Shown here one piece after another: positions 47,326 through 59,805 of a DNA stretch of 64,000 bases; position 1 is the stretch's first letter, and each line of letters opens with the position of its first letter. Source of the DNA: Podospora pseudoanserina (taxonomy: Eukaryota; Ascomycota; Sordariomycetes; Sordariales; Podosporaceae); contig NC_085921.1 of assembly GCF_035222485.1 (NCBI RefSeq), positions 1,178,001 through 1,242,000 on the forward strand, given 5' to 3'. Both the position numbers and the translations under genes were made by a program. The notes under the pieces were generated by a model, which saw only the letters and a list, made by a program, of their open reading frames with translations, made no database searches and was not told the DNA's origin.

Positions 47326-50300
47326 GTCTCGGGTTTGGCATGATGACATGCTGTATAACACTATATGACGTGGGGAATGAATACACGAGGCACCGACTTC
47401 TTTTTCTCATTGTATTCGGTATGGAGGGCTTCCAACAGTGAGCAGTTGGTGTGACGGGTAGGGGGGAGACCAAGGACGAAGACAAGTGGATTTGCTTTTG
47501 ATATTATATCATCTTTACGACGGTCCCTGGAGTTTGGTTTTTCGTTGCGATTGATGGCACTGGCGTTTTTGAGGTTTTACGAATTTTGATGTAGGTAATG
47601 GGAGGGTCGCATAGGAGACATATCTTCACACAGCACAACCACAGCACGCTCCATACACATACACACACGTGGAATCTTCCTAGGGCAGATGCACTGCATA
47701 ACATACCTACATAGGGGAGGGAGAAGCTGCATGCATGAAGCTTTGTTGAAATCCTTCACTTTTGGGATATCATGTCCCACTTGGCGTTTGGAGACTTGGA
47801 GACTGGGTTCTCAGCCTCGCGGGTTCAGCCTTTCCCCACGCCCAGGCCAAGAGGAATTCATGATGGCATCATCTGGTCTGCTTTTGTTTACAGATTTCCC
47901 CATCACGAGATGCCGGTAACCGTGGGGCATTTCATCACGGGTCTAATGCATGAGAACAGCCTTACCGATGAGGGGTCGATCTCACCGCTGTTTTGTTATT
48001 GTTGGATTTTGATGTCTTGGCTTTGGGACCCGGGACCCAGGACCCGAGAGTTGATTCTGCGACGGTTCTGGCGGATGGAGGGGATATTCAAGATGAGGGG
48101 TTGTGGTTATGATTGCCATCTTTCTGGGGTGTCGGAAGAGGTATTTGGTGGTTATCAGGCAAGATGAAGAGATTTGAGGGGGAGGTAACTGGAAGCGCTT
48201 GGGGTAGATACGATAGATAGATAAGGTGTTGAGTTGAGTTTATTTTACATGGCGCTCTTCCATCACCTTCAAGATCATTCACAGATGCCCCGCGAAGCAT
48301 TGGAGGTTATCGTCGATCATCACAAGCTTTGTTTCTTGGGCTTTCGGGCGCTAGAGGGAGACCATGTTACCGCGGGGAGGTTGGGCTTTTTGATATTGAC
48401 ATGGATGCCCTTGAAGCTATTGAAGCTGAACGCGGGGTTGGGCGGTTTGAGTCTTGAATCGGGGACCGGGAATGATATTGCATGATTCTCGCTACATATT
48501 TGCTTGGTTTGACAATGTTTCCAGCCATGAATTATTCCAGAATAGCAATCACCATTCGTAAACCAGAGATATCAGCAGAGACAGGTGTGAATATCGAAGC
48601 ACAGACCGAGACGGCCGACGACCCTTGCATGCGGCAGCCGGGCCGGGGTACAAAAGATGGACCAATTCCAACGTTCCTCTATCAAATGTTAGCGGGGAAC
48701 ACGGACAAGGGTGTCCAATAACTAGCATCCTACAGCGAACCACGAATGTCAACGCCTACCAGACGACCCCATCGCCGTTGACGTTCGCCAGCATCGTTGG
48801 GCGATTTGATATTTCCCTCATTGTGTAGCCCTGTGAGGTCTTCGATCCCTTTCATGAGAATATCGAAGCAAATCAAGTGCAACATTTGCCATGAAGGCCA
48901 TGCGAATGAGAACGAACCAAAAATTTCTTTGGCTGATGCGTTGGCATCTGTGGATCCCCCACACAAGAACAAGAAGGGCGGGCCAGCTGCGGCAAGGAGG
49001 TAGAGATGGCGGTTCTTCCACAGGCAGATAACCACGTAGCACGCCAGTGACACCACACCTCTCCATTCTTTTTCACCATCACACACCTACGGCGGCCACA
49101 CGGGTAGACCCTTTGGCGCTTTTTCTGGATCTGCGAGAGAAAGTTCGAAATACTTGGGGCTCCCCGCGGTTTGGAGGGGTGAGGGGTTGTCACTGGGACT
49201 CCCGTCTCTGCCATGCTCACCACCCCACCAGCTGCCACACTTTGAGGGGTGCGTATGTGTGGTTCAGGGACAGGAACAGAAGAGGTGTCAAGCCGGGAGG
49301 ATCGGGATGGAGTGAATAAGGGGATGGTGGTTGTTGAAGCCCAATATCATCCCAATAACGCTCATTGTTCTTTGGCCATGCCTCATTTTATATGGGTGGC
49401 TTCTTCATCTGATGTTCAGTCAGTCAGTCGTGACCGTGATGGCCTATGTAATGAGCTGCGGATTCCCATGAGATTTGGCCAATCTTGGGACTGTGCTACA
49501 CTGGTAGCTTGCGTGATTTGCCTCCTTGTAGAAGATATCATGATGAGGAGGGAAGGTTGGTTCGAGGTGATATGCTCTATTCCAGCGAGTAGTATCCATT
49601 CGACGTGGCGCCACTGCAGGTCGGTGGGCCAATGTCTGCGGTTCAATGCAGTCACTTGAGCGAAAAGACCAGCCGAATTGACCTCTTGCGTGGGGTTGTG
49701 ATGGGTTTGAAATGTTCTTGCCAAGACTCAGACGCACCCATCTTTTTACGCACCTGCCCCTCACTCTCGTCTGTTTGCACCAGGGTGCTCCCATCAACTG
49801 GAGAATTCTCGACAAGGTCAAGGCAAGAATTTTGCATCTTTTCGCCTTTCTTGCCTTCCTGCTTCAGACCGAGGCTTTGTTTTCTTTCTCTCTCCTCTCT
49901 TGTTGCCCAACACAACAAAACCGACCAAAAAAACAGTGATCCGATCTTCGCCGTCGTCTTGTTTACTTTTTCCTCTCTCTCCCTTTCCCGTCTCACTCAC
50001 ATCTCTCTCATCTCTCCCACCCTACCTACGAGCGAGACTTCCTCTCTCGGTCTGGCCAGAGTCGCGGCCAACCACAGCCCGTCACACACCACCCCCCTCT
50101 CTGCCGACTGTGCATATTCCAGCACACGACATACATTAAACAACCCCTCCAGAAAGCAGGCCCGTCCCCGACATCGTCCAGCCAGACTGCACGGCACACG
50201 GCCACCACGCAGCACGAAAGCCCCACCTTTTTCTCACTTTGGGCACCCAATCTGCAGCCTTCCGATATACCACGAGCCAGAACCAGCCGAGCCGTAACCA

Positions 50301-50398
50301 GGCCACAAGTCCGTCTGCATGGAGAATAATAAGAGAGCCCCTCAGGTCATGTCCGTCGAGATTTCCTCCGACAAGGCAGAGTTAGATGTCCCACAAGT
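47326..50398. other. Intergenic region between SNF7 and the giant repeat protein
   Basis: This is 3.1 kb. The last 700 bases are C/T-rich, as expected of a fungal 5' UTR and promoter. A minus-strand ORF at 48730-49086 is a weak coding candidate. An ATG at 50319 opens a 26-codon frame that might be a first exon of the downstream gene. Confidence 0.45.
48730..49086 (-). CDS. Possible small membrane protein ORF (weak)
   Basis: A 118-codon minus-strand ORF with one hydrophobic segment (VVSLACYVVICLWKNRHLYL, then LAAAGPPFLFLCGG) and a polar C-terminus. Its position between SNF7 and the giant gene would be normal for a gene. No family is recognised, and the codon pattern is not persuasive. Confidence 0.17.
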   Translation of the reverse strand: MCDGEKEWRGVVSLACYVVICLWKNRHLYLLAAAGPPFLFLCGGSTDANASAKEIFGSFSFAWPSWQMLHLICFDILMKGIEDLTGLHNEGNIKSPNDAGERQRRWGRLVGVDIRGSL

Positions 50399-53300
50399 AT
50401 GAGTCTCCCTCAAGATGTCGAGTTTAGTCCAGCTAGGACCACCCTTCATTGGGCCCAAAGCGACTATGATTATGATCAAGTTCAGTATGCCGACTTTAGC
50501 CAAATACAGGAAGCCAAATATGGAGATGTGAAGTACCTCCAAGTATCCGAGAGTGAGATGGACGATCAAGAGATTGAGGGTGAGTTTTCTCCCACATGGC
50601 CCCAATCCTGCTACACATGTGACATGTCTGCTGATACACACCACATCAGGCAATGGCGAGTTCACCCACCAGCATAATCCCAGGGACTCGATAGCGTCTC
50701 TCACCCACTCAGAGCCATCATCAGCCCCTCTCTCAAAGAACGCCAAGAAGAACAAGAAGAAGGCAGCGAAGAAGAAGGCAGCCAAGGAGGCCGAGAAGGA
50801 AGCCGAGAAAGAAGCCGAGCCACAACCCGAAGCCGAAACTGTGCCGACACCAGCCGCGGAGCCGACGCCGGAGCCGACAACGGAGGCCAAGGAGGAAGCC
50901 GAGGGGGAGGCTTCGGCCGCCAAGAAGAAGAACAAGAAGAAAAAGAAGAAGAACAAGAGCAGCGTCGATTCGACACCTGCTACATCTTCTGACTCTCTTG
51001 CCCCCGCTGCCGCCGAGCCAACATCAGAAGCGCCTGCGACTGAAGAGCAACCCAAGGTTAAGGAGGTCAAGGAACGCAGTCTCGAGGCCCCTGCTGCTGA
51101 GAGCAAGCAGAACGAGGAGCCCGGGACTGAGGAGAAGGTTGAGGACACCAGTGCCCCTGCTGCTGCTGCTGAGCCAACGCCTGTCGCCGAGGTGACTGAG
51201 ACCAAGGAGACTGAAGCTCCCGCTGCTGAGGTCGCCACACCCAAGGTCAAGGAGGAGGAAAAGCCCACAGAAGATGCTGCTCCCGCCCCTGAAGCTGCTG
51301 CTCCAGTAGAGAAGGTCGAAGATGCTGCGTCCTCAACGCCCGCCCCTGAGCCAGAAGCTGCCGAGGAGGCTGCCTCCACACCTGCTGTTGACCCCACGCC
51401 AGCAGAGGCTGCCGCTGAGGTGAAGGAGGAGCCAGCTGCCGAGACAGTGGTCGAAGTCGAAAAGTCCTTCGCTGAGGTTGCGGCCCCAGATGCTACTGAG
51501 GGTGCTGCCCCCGTTGTCATTGATCTCAAGTCTGAGCCTGAGGCTGAGAAGCCTCAAGAGGAGACCAAGGAGGTTGAGGCGCCCAAGGTTGAGGAGCCAG
51601 CTAAGGAGGCTGAGAAGACCGAGGAGGAATCCGCCCCTGTTGCCGACGCCACCCCAGAGCCTATGCCTGTTGAGCAGTCAACACCTGCTGAGGAGGTCAA
51701 GCCTGCTGAGTCTGAGAAGACTGCCGAGCCAGAGGTTGAGCCTACTCCTGAGACCAAGGAGGAACCCGCCACTCAAGCCAAGGATGAGCCAGTTGCCGAA
51801 CCAGTCCCTGAGGCCAGGGAGGAGCCTGCTGTCGCAGAGCCAGTTGCCGAAGCGAAGGAGGAACCTACTGTCGCCGAGCTTGTCACAGAGTCCAAGGATG
51901 AACCAGTTGCCAAGGTCGCCAAGGAAGAGACTGCTGTTGAGACCAAGGAGGAGGCCACCCCTGACGTCAAGGAGGAGGTTGCCCCCGAGACCGAGGTCAA
52001 GGCTGAGGCTGTTCCCGAGGTGAAGGAGGAGCCCGCTTCCGAAGTCAAGGAGGAAGCTGCTGCAACTGCCCCTGAAGTTAAGGAGGAGGATACCCCCGAG
52101 ATCAAGACTGAAGAGGCTGAGGTCAAGACTGAGGATATCCCTGAGGCGAAGGAGGAAGCCGCTCCAGAGGTCAAGGAGGAGGCTGCCGCTGAGGTTAAGG
52201 ACGAGACTCCCGAGGTCAAGGAAGAGGCTGTCGAAATCAAGACGGAGGAGGCTGATGTCAAGATTGCGGACATTCCCGAGGCGAAGGAGGAGGCTGCTCC
52301 TGATGCTAATGAGGAGGCCACTCCCAAGGCTGCCGTTGAGGCCACCCTTGAAGTCAAGGAGACTACCACAGAGACCACGGAAGAGGCTGTTGTGGAGCCT
52401 ACTGCCGAGGTCAAGGAGGAGCCCGTCGTCGACGCCCCCGCCGAGGCCAAGGACGAAGCTCCTGTTGAGGCTGTGCCTGAAACCAAGGAGGATGTTGCTG
52501 CTGAGACCAAGGAGCAGTCCACCTCTGAAGAGAAAGACGAGCCTGTTGCTGAGGTTGAACAATCTGCCGCTGAGACCAAGGAAGAGACCGTCCCTGAGGC
52601 TAAGACTGAGGCTGTCCCAGAAGTCACGGATGCCGTACCCGAGACCAAGGACGACGCTGCCCCCGAAGCCAAGGAGGAAGCTGTTGCTGAGCCCAAGACC
52701 GAGGTGGTCGAGGAGCCCAAGGATGAGCCTGCTGCAGAGATAACTGTGGAGGACAAGGATGTGTCTTATGCCGAAGTTGCCGCTGCTGAGCCCGCCGGCG
52801 AGGCCAAGGAGGCTACTCCTGAGACCAAGGAGGAGACTGTCCCTGAGACCGAGGAGGAGCCAGCTGTCGAAGCCAAGCAAGAGCCTGCTCCCGAGACCAA
52901 GGATGAGCCCGCTGCTGAGGTAAAGGAGGACACGACCACTGAGACAGTTGCTGAGTCCAAGGATGAGCCAGTGGCTGAGGTCAAGGAGACTGCCCCTGAG
53001 CCTGCCGTTGAGGCCAAGGAGGAGCCAGTACCCGAGACCAAGGAGGAGTCTGTTCCTGAACCTGCTGTTGAAGCTAAAGAGGAGTCTGCCCCAGAGCCAG
53101 CCCCTAAGACTAAGGAGTCTGCTCCTGAGGCCCCGGTTGCTGAAATCAAGGAGGAGCCTGCCGTTGAAACCAAGGAGGAACCTGCCGTTGAAGCTAAGGA
53201 TGAGCCAGCGGTTGAGACCAAGGAGGAGTCTTATGCTGAAGTCGCCCCGGCTGCTGTCGAGACCAAGGAGGAAACCGCCACCGAGACAAAGGATGAGCCC

Positions 53301-56300
53301 ACGGTCGAAGCCACGGAGGCTCAGGTTGAGGAGTCTGTTCCTGAGCCCGTTGTTGAGGCCAAGGAGGAGCTCACCCCAGCGCCAGTAGAGGAGGCGAAGG
53401 ATGTACCTGCCGCTGAGCTTTCTTCTGAGGTGAAGGAAGAAGCTGAGCCAACTTCCGTTGAGGACTCCAAGCAGGAGGAGCCCGAGGTCAAGAAACCTGT
53501 CGCCGAGAACAAGGAGTCCTACGCTGAGGTCGCCGCCGCTCCGGCTCCGGAGGAGACAGTCAAGGAGAAGCCCGCAGTTGAGTAAGTTTATGCGGTTGTC
53601 GTGTTATCAGTTGCATTCAAAGGCTAACGATATGTTGTAGGGAATCTGCCGCCAAGGAAGATGCGCCAGTCACTGAGGACAAGCCCGAGCCCGAGACTGC
53701 TGAGGAGCCTGCCAAGCCCGAGGAGGCCAAGGAGGGGGTTGCTGCTGAGCCTGCTGTCGAGAAGACCGCCGAGCCTGCTGTCGAGAAGACCGCCGAGCCT
53801 GCTGTCGAGCCTGCTGCCGAGCCTGCTGAGGAGACTGTCGTCGAGTCTATTCCTGAGAAGGTCGCCGAACCCGCTGAGAAGTCTGCTGAGCCGGTTGCTG
53901 AGAAGGCTGTCGAACCAGTTGGGGTGAAGGTTACCGAAGCTGCTGATGAGCCTGTCGCCGAGCCTGTCTCCGAGAAGGCTGCCGAGCCCGAAGCTGAGAA
54001 GGCTGCCGAGTCTACTGACGAGACCGTTGCCGAGCTCAAGGAGCAGGTTGGTGTTGCCGGGACTGTTGCTGCTGTTGCCGGAACCGTTGCTGCCGCCACC
54101 GAGATTGTTGCTGAGGCTGCCACTTCTGTAGCCGACACTGTTGCTGCGACTTTTTCTGAGCCAGCTATTAAGCCTGCCGAAGAAGCTGACAAGTCGACTC
54201 CAGTTGAGAAGACCGAGAAAGAGCCGGCCGCTGTTCAAGCTGAGAGTGCTTCCGTTGCTGAGCCTGTTCCAGCTGTCGAAGAATCCGCCAAGGCTGCCGA
54301 GACCGTTGAGGAGAAGGCCGCTCCCGTCGAGGAGGCCCCGGAGACTACCCCTGAGCCTGCAGCTGAAATCAAGCCTGAGACTGAAACCGAAGTTGCTGCC
54401 CCCGCCTCTACTGAGGACGTTGACAGCACCCCAGCTTCTGTCGACAGGGCTATTGTCGAGGAGACTCCTGCTCCTGTCGAAGAGGTTGCCAAGGTCGAGC
54501 CTACTGAAGAGATCAAGCCTGCCTCAACCGAGGACGCCAAGGTTGAAGTCGCTGAGGAGACCAAGCCTGAGGAGACCAAGATCGAAATTGTCGAAGAGGC
54601 TCAGCCTGAGGTTGCCGAGACCGCCACTGAAGCTGTCGAGGAGACCAAGGTTCGCGCACCTGTGGAGGAGGCCAAGGCCGAGCCCGCTGAGGAGACCAAG
54701 ACTCCCGAGCCTGTCGAGGAGGCCAAGCCTGCGCCAGTAGAAGAGGTCAAGGCTGAAGCTGTCGAAGACGTCAAGACTGAAGCTGCTGAAGCGCCCAAGG
54801 CTGATCCAGTCGAGGAGCCCAACGCTGTTGAGCCGGTCGAGCAAGTTATCGCCCCAGCTGCTGAGAGTGTCGAGGCACCCAAGGAAGAGTCCCAGCCTGA
54901 GCCAGTGGTCGAGAGATCCCTTGTCGTCGAAGCTCCCGTCGAAGCTCCCAAGGAGGTTGCCGCCCAACCCGTGGTCGAGGCGCCTATCGAAGCACCCAAG
55001 GAGGTCGTTGCTGAGCCCGTTGTCGCGGCGGCCAGATCCGTTCCCGAGACTGTCGAGAAGGTTGAGCAGGAGGAGAGTAAGGACACCGTTGGGCCAATTC
55101 CCAGCGAGAACAAGGATGAGAAGGCTTCAGGTGAGGAACACCCAATCCCAGTATTGCTTGATACCCCCGGTGGCTTGGCAGGAGAGGAGATTTCAGAATG
55201 CATTTCGGAGCCAAAGGACACGGACACGGACTTGCAACAATCGGATACCCATGATACCCCCATTACCCATGATACCCATGATACCCAGGACGCGAGTGCG
55301 GCTATTTCTTCTGTTGACAACAATGATACCCTTGACACACCTAATATCGATAATACCCCTGGCGAGGAGGAGGTCGTCCCGGAGACGATCGATGAGACAG
55401 AAGTCACGGCGGACGACAAGGAGGCTGTCAAGACAGTGGAAGAGGACCAGTCTGATGTCACCCCATCGGACGAGGATCTTGCGGCGGCGGAGTCCAAGGA
55501 ACCGGCGTCTTCCATGCAGGAGCCCGAGGCCAAGGACGACAAACCAGAGACTGAGGCAGCCCCCGAACCTGACATCGCCCACGCGGAGACGGCGCCAGTC
55601 GCCGAGGCCGAACCAGTTGTGGAGAGCACCCAGATCGAAGAGCCCACCCTGCCAGAGGTGAAGACACCATCCGCTGACGTTGAAGAAGCTCTGGAAGAAC
55701 CCCCCTCTAGGACCAAGGAGCCCACTGAAGACTCCTCTCCTGTCGTCACTGATGATGCTAGCATTACTGTGGAGGAAGCCACTCAGCAGTCTGAGGAGGA
55801 GAAGGAGCAGCCCATCATCGAACAGTCTAGCACCGAAATCCCTGCCGTTCAAGAATCCGTCTATGTCACCAGCACCCCAGAAGTTGAGAAGTCGGTGGTT
55901 GAGGAAGTTGCTGTTCCGGAGAAGGAGGAGGTTGCTCCCGAAGTCGAGTCTGTGGAGAAGACTGAGGAGGTTGAGCCGGTTGAAGTCTCAGATGCCAAGG
56001 TCGCCCAGTCCGTCCACGATGCTCAAGCCGTAAACGACAAGTCCAATAGCCCAGTTGCTGCTGTTGCGGTTGCTGCCGGCATTGCCTCTGCTGCTGCTAT
56101 CGCCGCTACCGCCGCCTCAATCGAGGAGCCTGCCGCTGTCGAGAAGGCTGTTGTTGATGAGCCTGAAGTATCCGAGAAGACTGAGGAGCCGATCAAAGTT
56201 GACGAGCCTGTTGCTGTTGCCGATAAGTCTGTTATTGCCGATGAACCTGCCACCACCGAGGAGATTGTCATTGCCGCTGCCGAAGAGCCTATCGAGACTG

Positions 56301-59029
56301 ACAAGCCCACTAGTGTCAGCGAATCACGCAGCATTGACGAGCCGCCCGTCTCTGTCGAGGAACATGTTGATGCTGAGCACGTCGTTCTTGCTGCTGCTGT
56401 ACCTTCGGAGATCTCAGCCAGGTCTGTGGAGTCAGCTATTGACACCGCTTCAGTCGTGGCTGAGAACGAGGCGCCCGTAGTCGTCCCAGCCCAGGAACCG
56501 GAGCAAATCTCTGACGCTGCTTCTGAGGACTTTGTCCTGATTGAAGCAGAATCCATCCCCAAGCAGGCAACCGAAGAAGAAGCGGTTCTCATCGACCAAT
56601 CCATTGCCTCGCTCAAGCAGGTCGCCAGTGAAGTCGAAACAGAAGCCCCTGCAGCAGCTGTTGAGGAGAAGTCCGTTAACGAGACGGTTGTGGAGCCTGC
56701 CGTCGAAGTGACTGCCCAACAAGCCGCCGAACCCGATGTTGAGTCTACCACCAAGCCTGACGCCCCTAAGGAGGTGTCTGTGTCCGACTTTGCCATTCCT
56801 GTGGCTGCCGCCGCCGGAGCTGCTGCTTTCGGGGTTGCCGCCGGTGAAGCGACCAAGGAGGAGGCTCCAGTCGCCGAACGCTCGCTCCCCAAGTCTTTGG
56901 CCCAGGTTGAGCGTGATGACGTTGTTTCGGACTACGATCCTAGAGATACCAATCTCTCATTCGGCACACAGACAACTTACCCACTACCTACTGACACATC
57001 TTTTACCTTGCCGACTGACACAACCTACACATTGCCAACTGACACATCATTCTCGCTGCCTACCGAGAAGACTGCTTCCGAGTCTCTTTCCAGGGGTCTT
57101 GCCTCGACTGAGGAGTCGAAAAAAGAAGAAACCTCTGAAGGCAAGTCTTTTGCTAAGGAACTTGCCCTTGGTGCAAGCGTTGTAGGTGCTTTGGGTGCTG
57201 CCACCGCCGTGGCTGCCCACACAGCTTCGGATAAAGAGTCTAGTGATGCGGTGAAGCGCCTGGAGGCGTATACCGCCATTTTCGATGACGAACCCAAGGA
57301 CAAGGTCTCCAGCCGCTCTCTTCCCCAAGATGGCGCCAAGAACACGACAATCGAGTCTTCTGAGGCTGTGAGCGAGACGGTTCCGCTCACTGAATCTTTC
57401 CACATGGTGGACAAGAAGGACGGCCAAGAGGTGGCGAGGGGTGGTGTAGAGGCGAAGAGTGATGGTGAGGACAATGTTGCCGCGCGGCCTGCTATTATTG
57501 CTGTTACTTCTGCTGGTCCCAAGGAAACGATAACTGACGATGCCGTTCTTACCACTCAAAGGTCAACAATTCCAGGATCCCGAGGACCCGATGAAACCCA
57601 AGGAGAAGAAGTCATTGTTGACTTCCGTGTACCCACCCCTGCTCTTATTCTTCCTGACCTCAATGACCCTGTGGCTCGCGAGTTAGGCCGGATGCGCAGT
57701 TTACGCCGGCAGCGCAGAAACACGATCAAGCAGGTGGAAGAGATGGTGGCAGCCGCCGTCGTCTTGTACGCCACAGCCGATATTCTCAGCCCGCCAGGAA
57801 GTCCGACAACCGAGAATCCAGGAGCCGAAGTCCTTGGTCTAACCGAAATGCATTCTGACGTGAAGGGGAAAGGAAAGGAGGTGCAAGTGTTTACCGATGG
57901 AGAAAGAGGGAGGCGCAGATCGAGGGACGAGCAAGAAGTTTCTGCTCTCGTGACTGACCTCTCAGCAGACAAAGACAGGTCGAGGACTGATGAAGGCAGA
58001 CGAAGACGCCGTAGCCATCACTCGAGCCGCTCTTACCGTGATCTTGAAAGCCGTGATCGTGACCTTGGTGATGCTCACGACTATCGAGATCTCAGCAAGG
58101 ACGGCTCGCGGCACTCTTATTCTCGCCGCCACCGATCCGAGAGCTACAATTCGTCTCGCTCTCTTGGCGCTGATGAGCGCCCTCGCACTCCTCCCGCACA
58201 AGACAAAGACAGCAGCTATCCTCCTGAACACCGAAGCCCTCGCAAGCAACGCACACCCGAGGAGCAGGCTGCTCACGACAAGCGAAAGGAGGAGCGCCGC
58301 CGTCTCCGTGAACTCGAGAGGGCCAGGGAGGAGATACCAGCTTCTCCCACCTCGCCAGCCAAAGAAGAGCACGTCAAGGAGAGATCAGCACCCCGTCAAC
58401 GATCTGAGCGTGATCTTTCCGAACGTGATCGTTCTGATCGTGACCGCGCTGAACGCTCTGAGCACCGCCGTCGTCGTCATAGTCACAGCCGCGCCAGCGT
58501 GGAGTTTGATGTGCCATCTTCCAGCAGGAAGACGGAGCCCGTCTTGAACTCTAGAGAAGGGGTGCCCATGCCACCTTCAGCTTCCAGGACATTCCCACCC
58601 GAACTCAAGCGCTCCAGCACTGGTCGCAGCTCCAGGGCTCGCAGGTCCGAGAGATCAGAGCGGTCAGAGAGGTCTGATGACCGGCTGGCTCGTGACGACG
58701 ATTATCGACCCAGCAGCCGAGAGCACCGCGAACATCGCGAGCCTAGAGTACGCAGGTCCGAGGATCGGATTGTTCGTGACGAGGAGGTCCCCCGGCAAAG
58801 AAGCAGCAAGAGATCAACAGCCAATGTGCTTGATACTAAAGATTCGGCCGCCTCTGTCGGCGATGCTTCCATCGGCAAGGGTGCCGCCTCGATCAGCAGC
58901 ACTGGCGAGCACGAGTCAGCGTCTCACCGGGCAAAGAGGCAGGAGAAGCGCGAGAAGGTGCGGGAGAGCGAGACCAAAGAGAAGGGCGGTATTCGTGGTG
59001 CTTTCAAGCGTCTTTTCACGAGAGGTTAA
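50399..59029 (+). CDS. Giant glutamate-rich, involucrin-like repeat protein
   Basis: A predicted 2,833-residue protein from exons 50399-50579, 50650-53581 and 53641-59029. Introns: 50580-50649 (GTGAGT...TCAG) and 53582-53640 (GTAAGT...CTAAC...GTAG). A Tyr/Asp-rich start (DYDYDQVQYADFSQIQEAKY) leads to a Lys tract. Residues ~95-1825 then consist of degenerate Glu-Val-Lys-Glu-Glu/Pro-Ala-Glu repeats, with four [FY]AEVA motifs. Next come Ala/Glu-rich helices and a PTDT/LPTDT array (~56985-57065). An ordinary-looking helical segment follows at ~2367-2417 (LPDLNDPVARELGRMRSLRR; EEMVAAAVVLYATADI). An Arg/Ser/Glu-rich region (~2457-2744) and a basic tail GIRGAFKRLFTRG end the protein. It is likely disordered or coiled. 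Fungal involucrin-repeat proteins are similar in style; function is unknown. The start is uncertain: a 50319 ATG exon spliced at 50397 to 50510 is an alternative. Confidence 0.7.
53755..53814 (+). repeat. 24-nt tandem repeat in the giant protein
   Basis: The unit encoding AEPAVEKT occurs twice in perfect copy, followed by a partial third, within the second large coding exon. It suggests recent expansion by slippage. Confidence 0.8.
56985..57066 (+). repeat. Imperfect tandem repeats coding (Y/F)(T/P/S)LPTDT
   Basis: Four to five diverged 24-nt units encode LPTDTSFTLPTDTTYTLPTD and on. This is distinct in composition from the Glu-rich repeats upstream. Confidence 0.8.
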
Positions 59030-59805
59030 AGTTTGCAAATTTGGTGAACACAAGACACAAGACACGGAGGAGGAATGCATGAGGCTTTTATGAGGACATG
59101 ACCGTCTTTTCTCTTCGTTTCGTTTTTCAACTTCTGTTTTTTTCGGTCTGACGATGGGAAATGAAGATTGATGATGATGGGAATGATAAGGCCGTTATGG
59201 TACTTGGTTTCTTTTGGTGACGATGGATGGTGGAGGAGGGGAATTTGGTGGTGGTGGGGGGGATGAGACGATTATGATGGCTGCTGCTTGATCTGATGGG
59301 TAGATTTGGTTTGGTTTCTGTTGCTGTTTGGGGATGATAATTAGGGAAGAAGAGGGAAGAGACTTGCTCTGGTTTCTTGAGATGGGAATTGAGAATTGTA
59401 TGTTATGACTTTATGTGTGGGATATGAATTTCATTTTGATTTTCACTCATCATGCCTCATGAATCTTTGCAACAGTGATGATCACTATGATTTGATATGT
59501 GGCCATAAGGCGGCCGCCCTTTAATTTTGATGCTAAGGAGAAACTTATAGGGGATGGGCATTACAAAATATTCCACTCGTAATGCGTTAGCTCTTTGCTT
59601 GATCTGTGGCCATCATGAAGACATGAATGGCCGGGCCATAAGCTTGAGCGAGGTAACTAAAATAGTATTTGTATTGTTCATTTTCAGCCGGGCCCTCGCC
59701 ACGTATATTTTTGATGATCCATGGTAACTCTTAATGAAGCCCCCAGCACCTTTCAACTTTGTTGATCATGTAAACGATGATTCCGTTTCTTATCATGTCA
59801 GTTTT
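59030..59805. other. Convergent 3' intergenic region
   Basis: These 776 bases, rich in G/T then A/T, separate the giant gene and translin. They probably hold both 3' UTRs; no gene was seen. Confidence 0.5.

Noticed and set aside
50342-51529. Long antisense ORF (395 codons, Ser/Ala-rich) opposite the giant gene
   Set aside because: GAG/GCC/GTC-rich repeats on the plus strand leave few stops on the other strand; the composition is a mirror of the sense protein.
51678-52880. Antisense Leu/Gly-rich ORF of 400 codons
   Set aside because: Same mirror artefact of the repetitive coding exon; no domain features.
54601-56892. Further antisense Ser/Thr/Ala-rich ORFs opposite the giant gene
   Set aside because: Mirror frames of Glu/Pro/Val codons, with no independent start or splice evidence.
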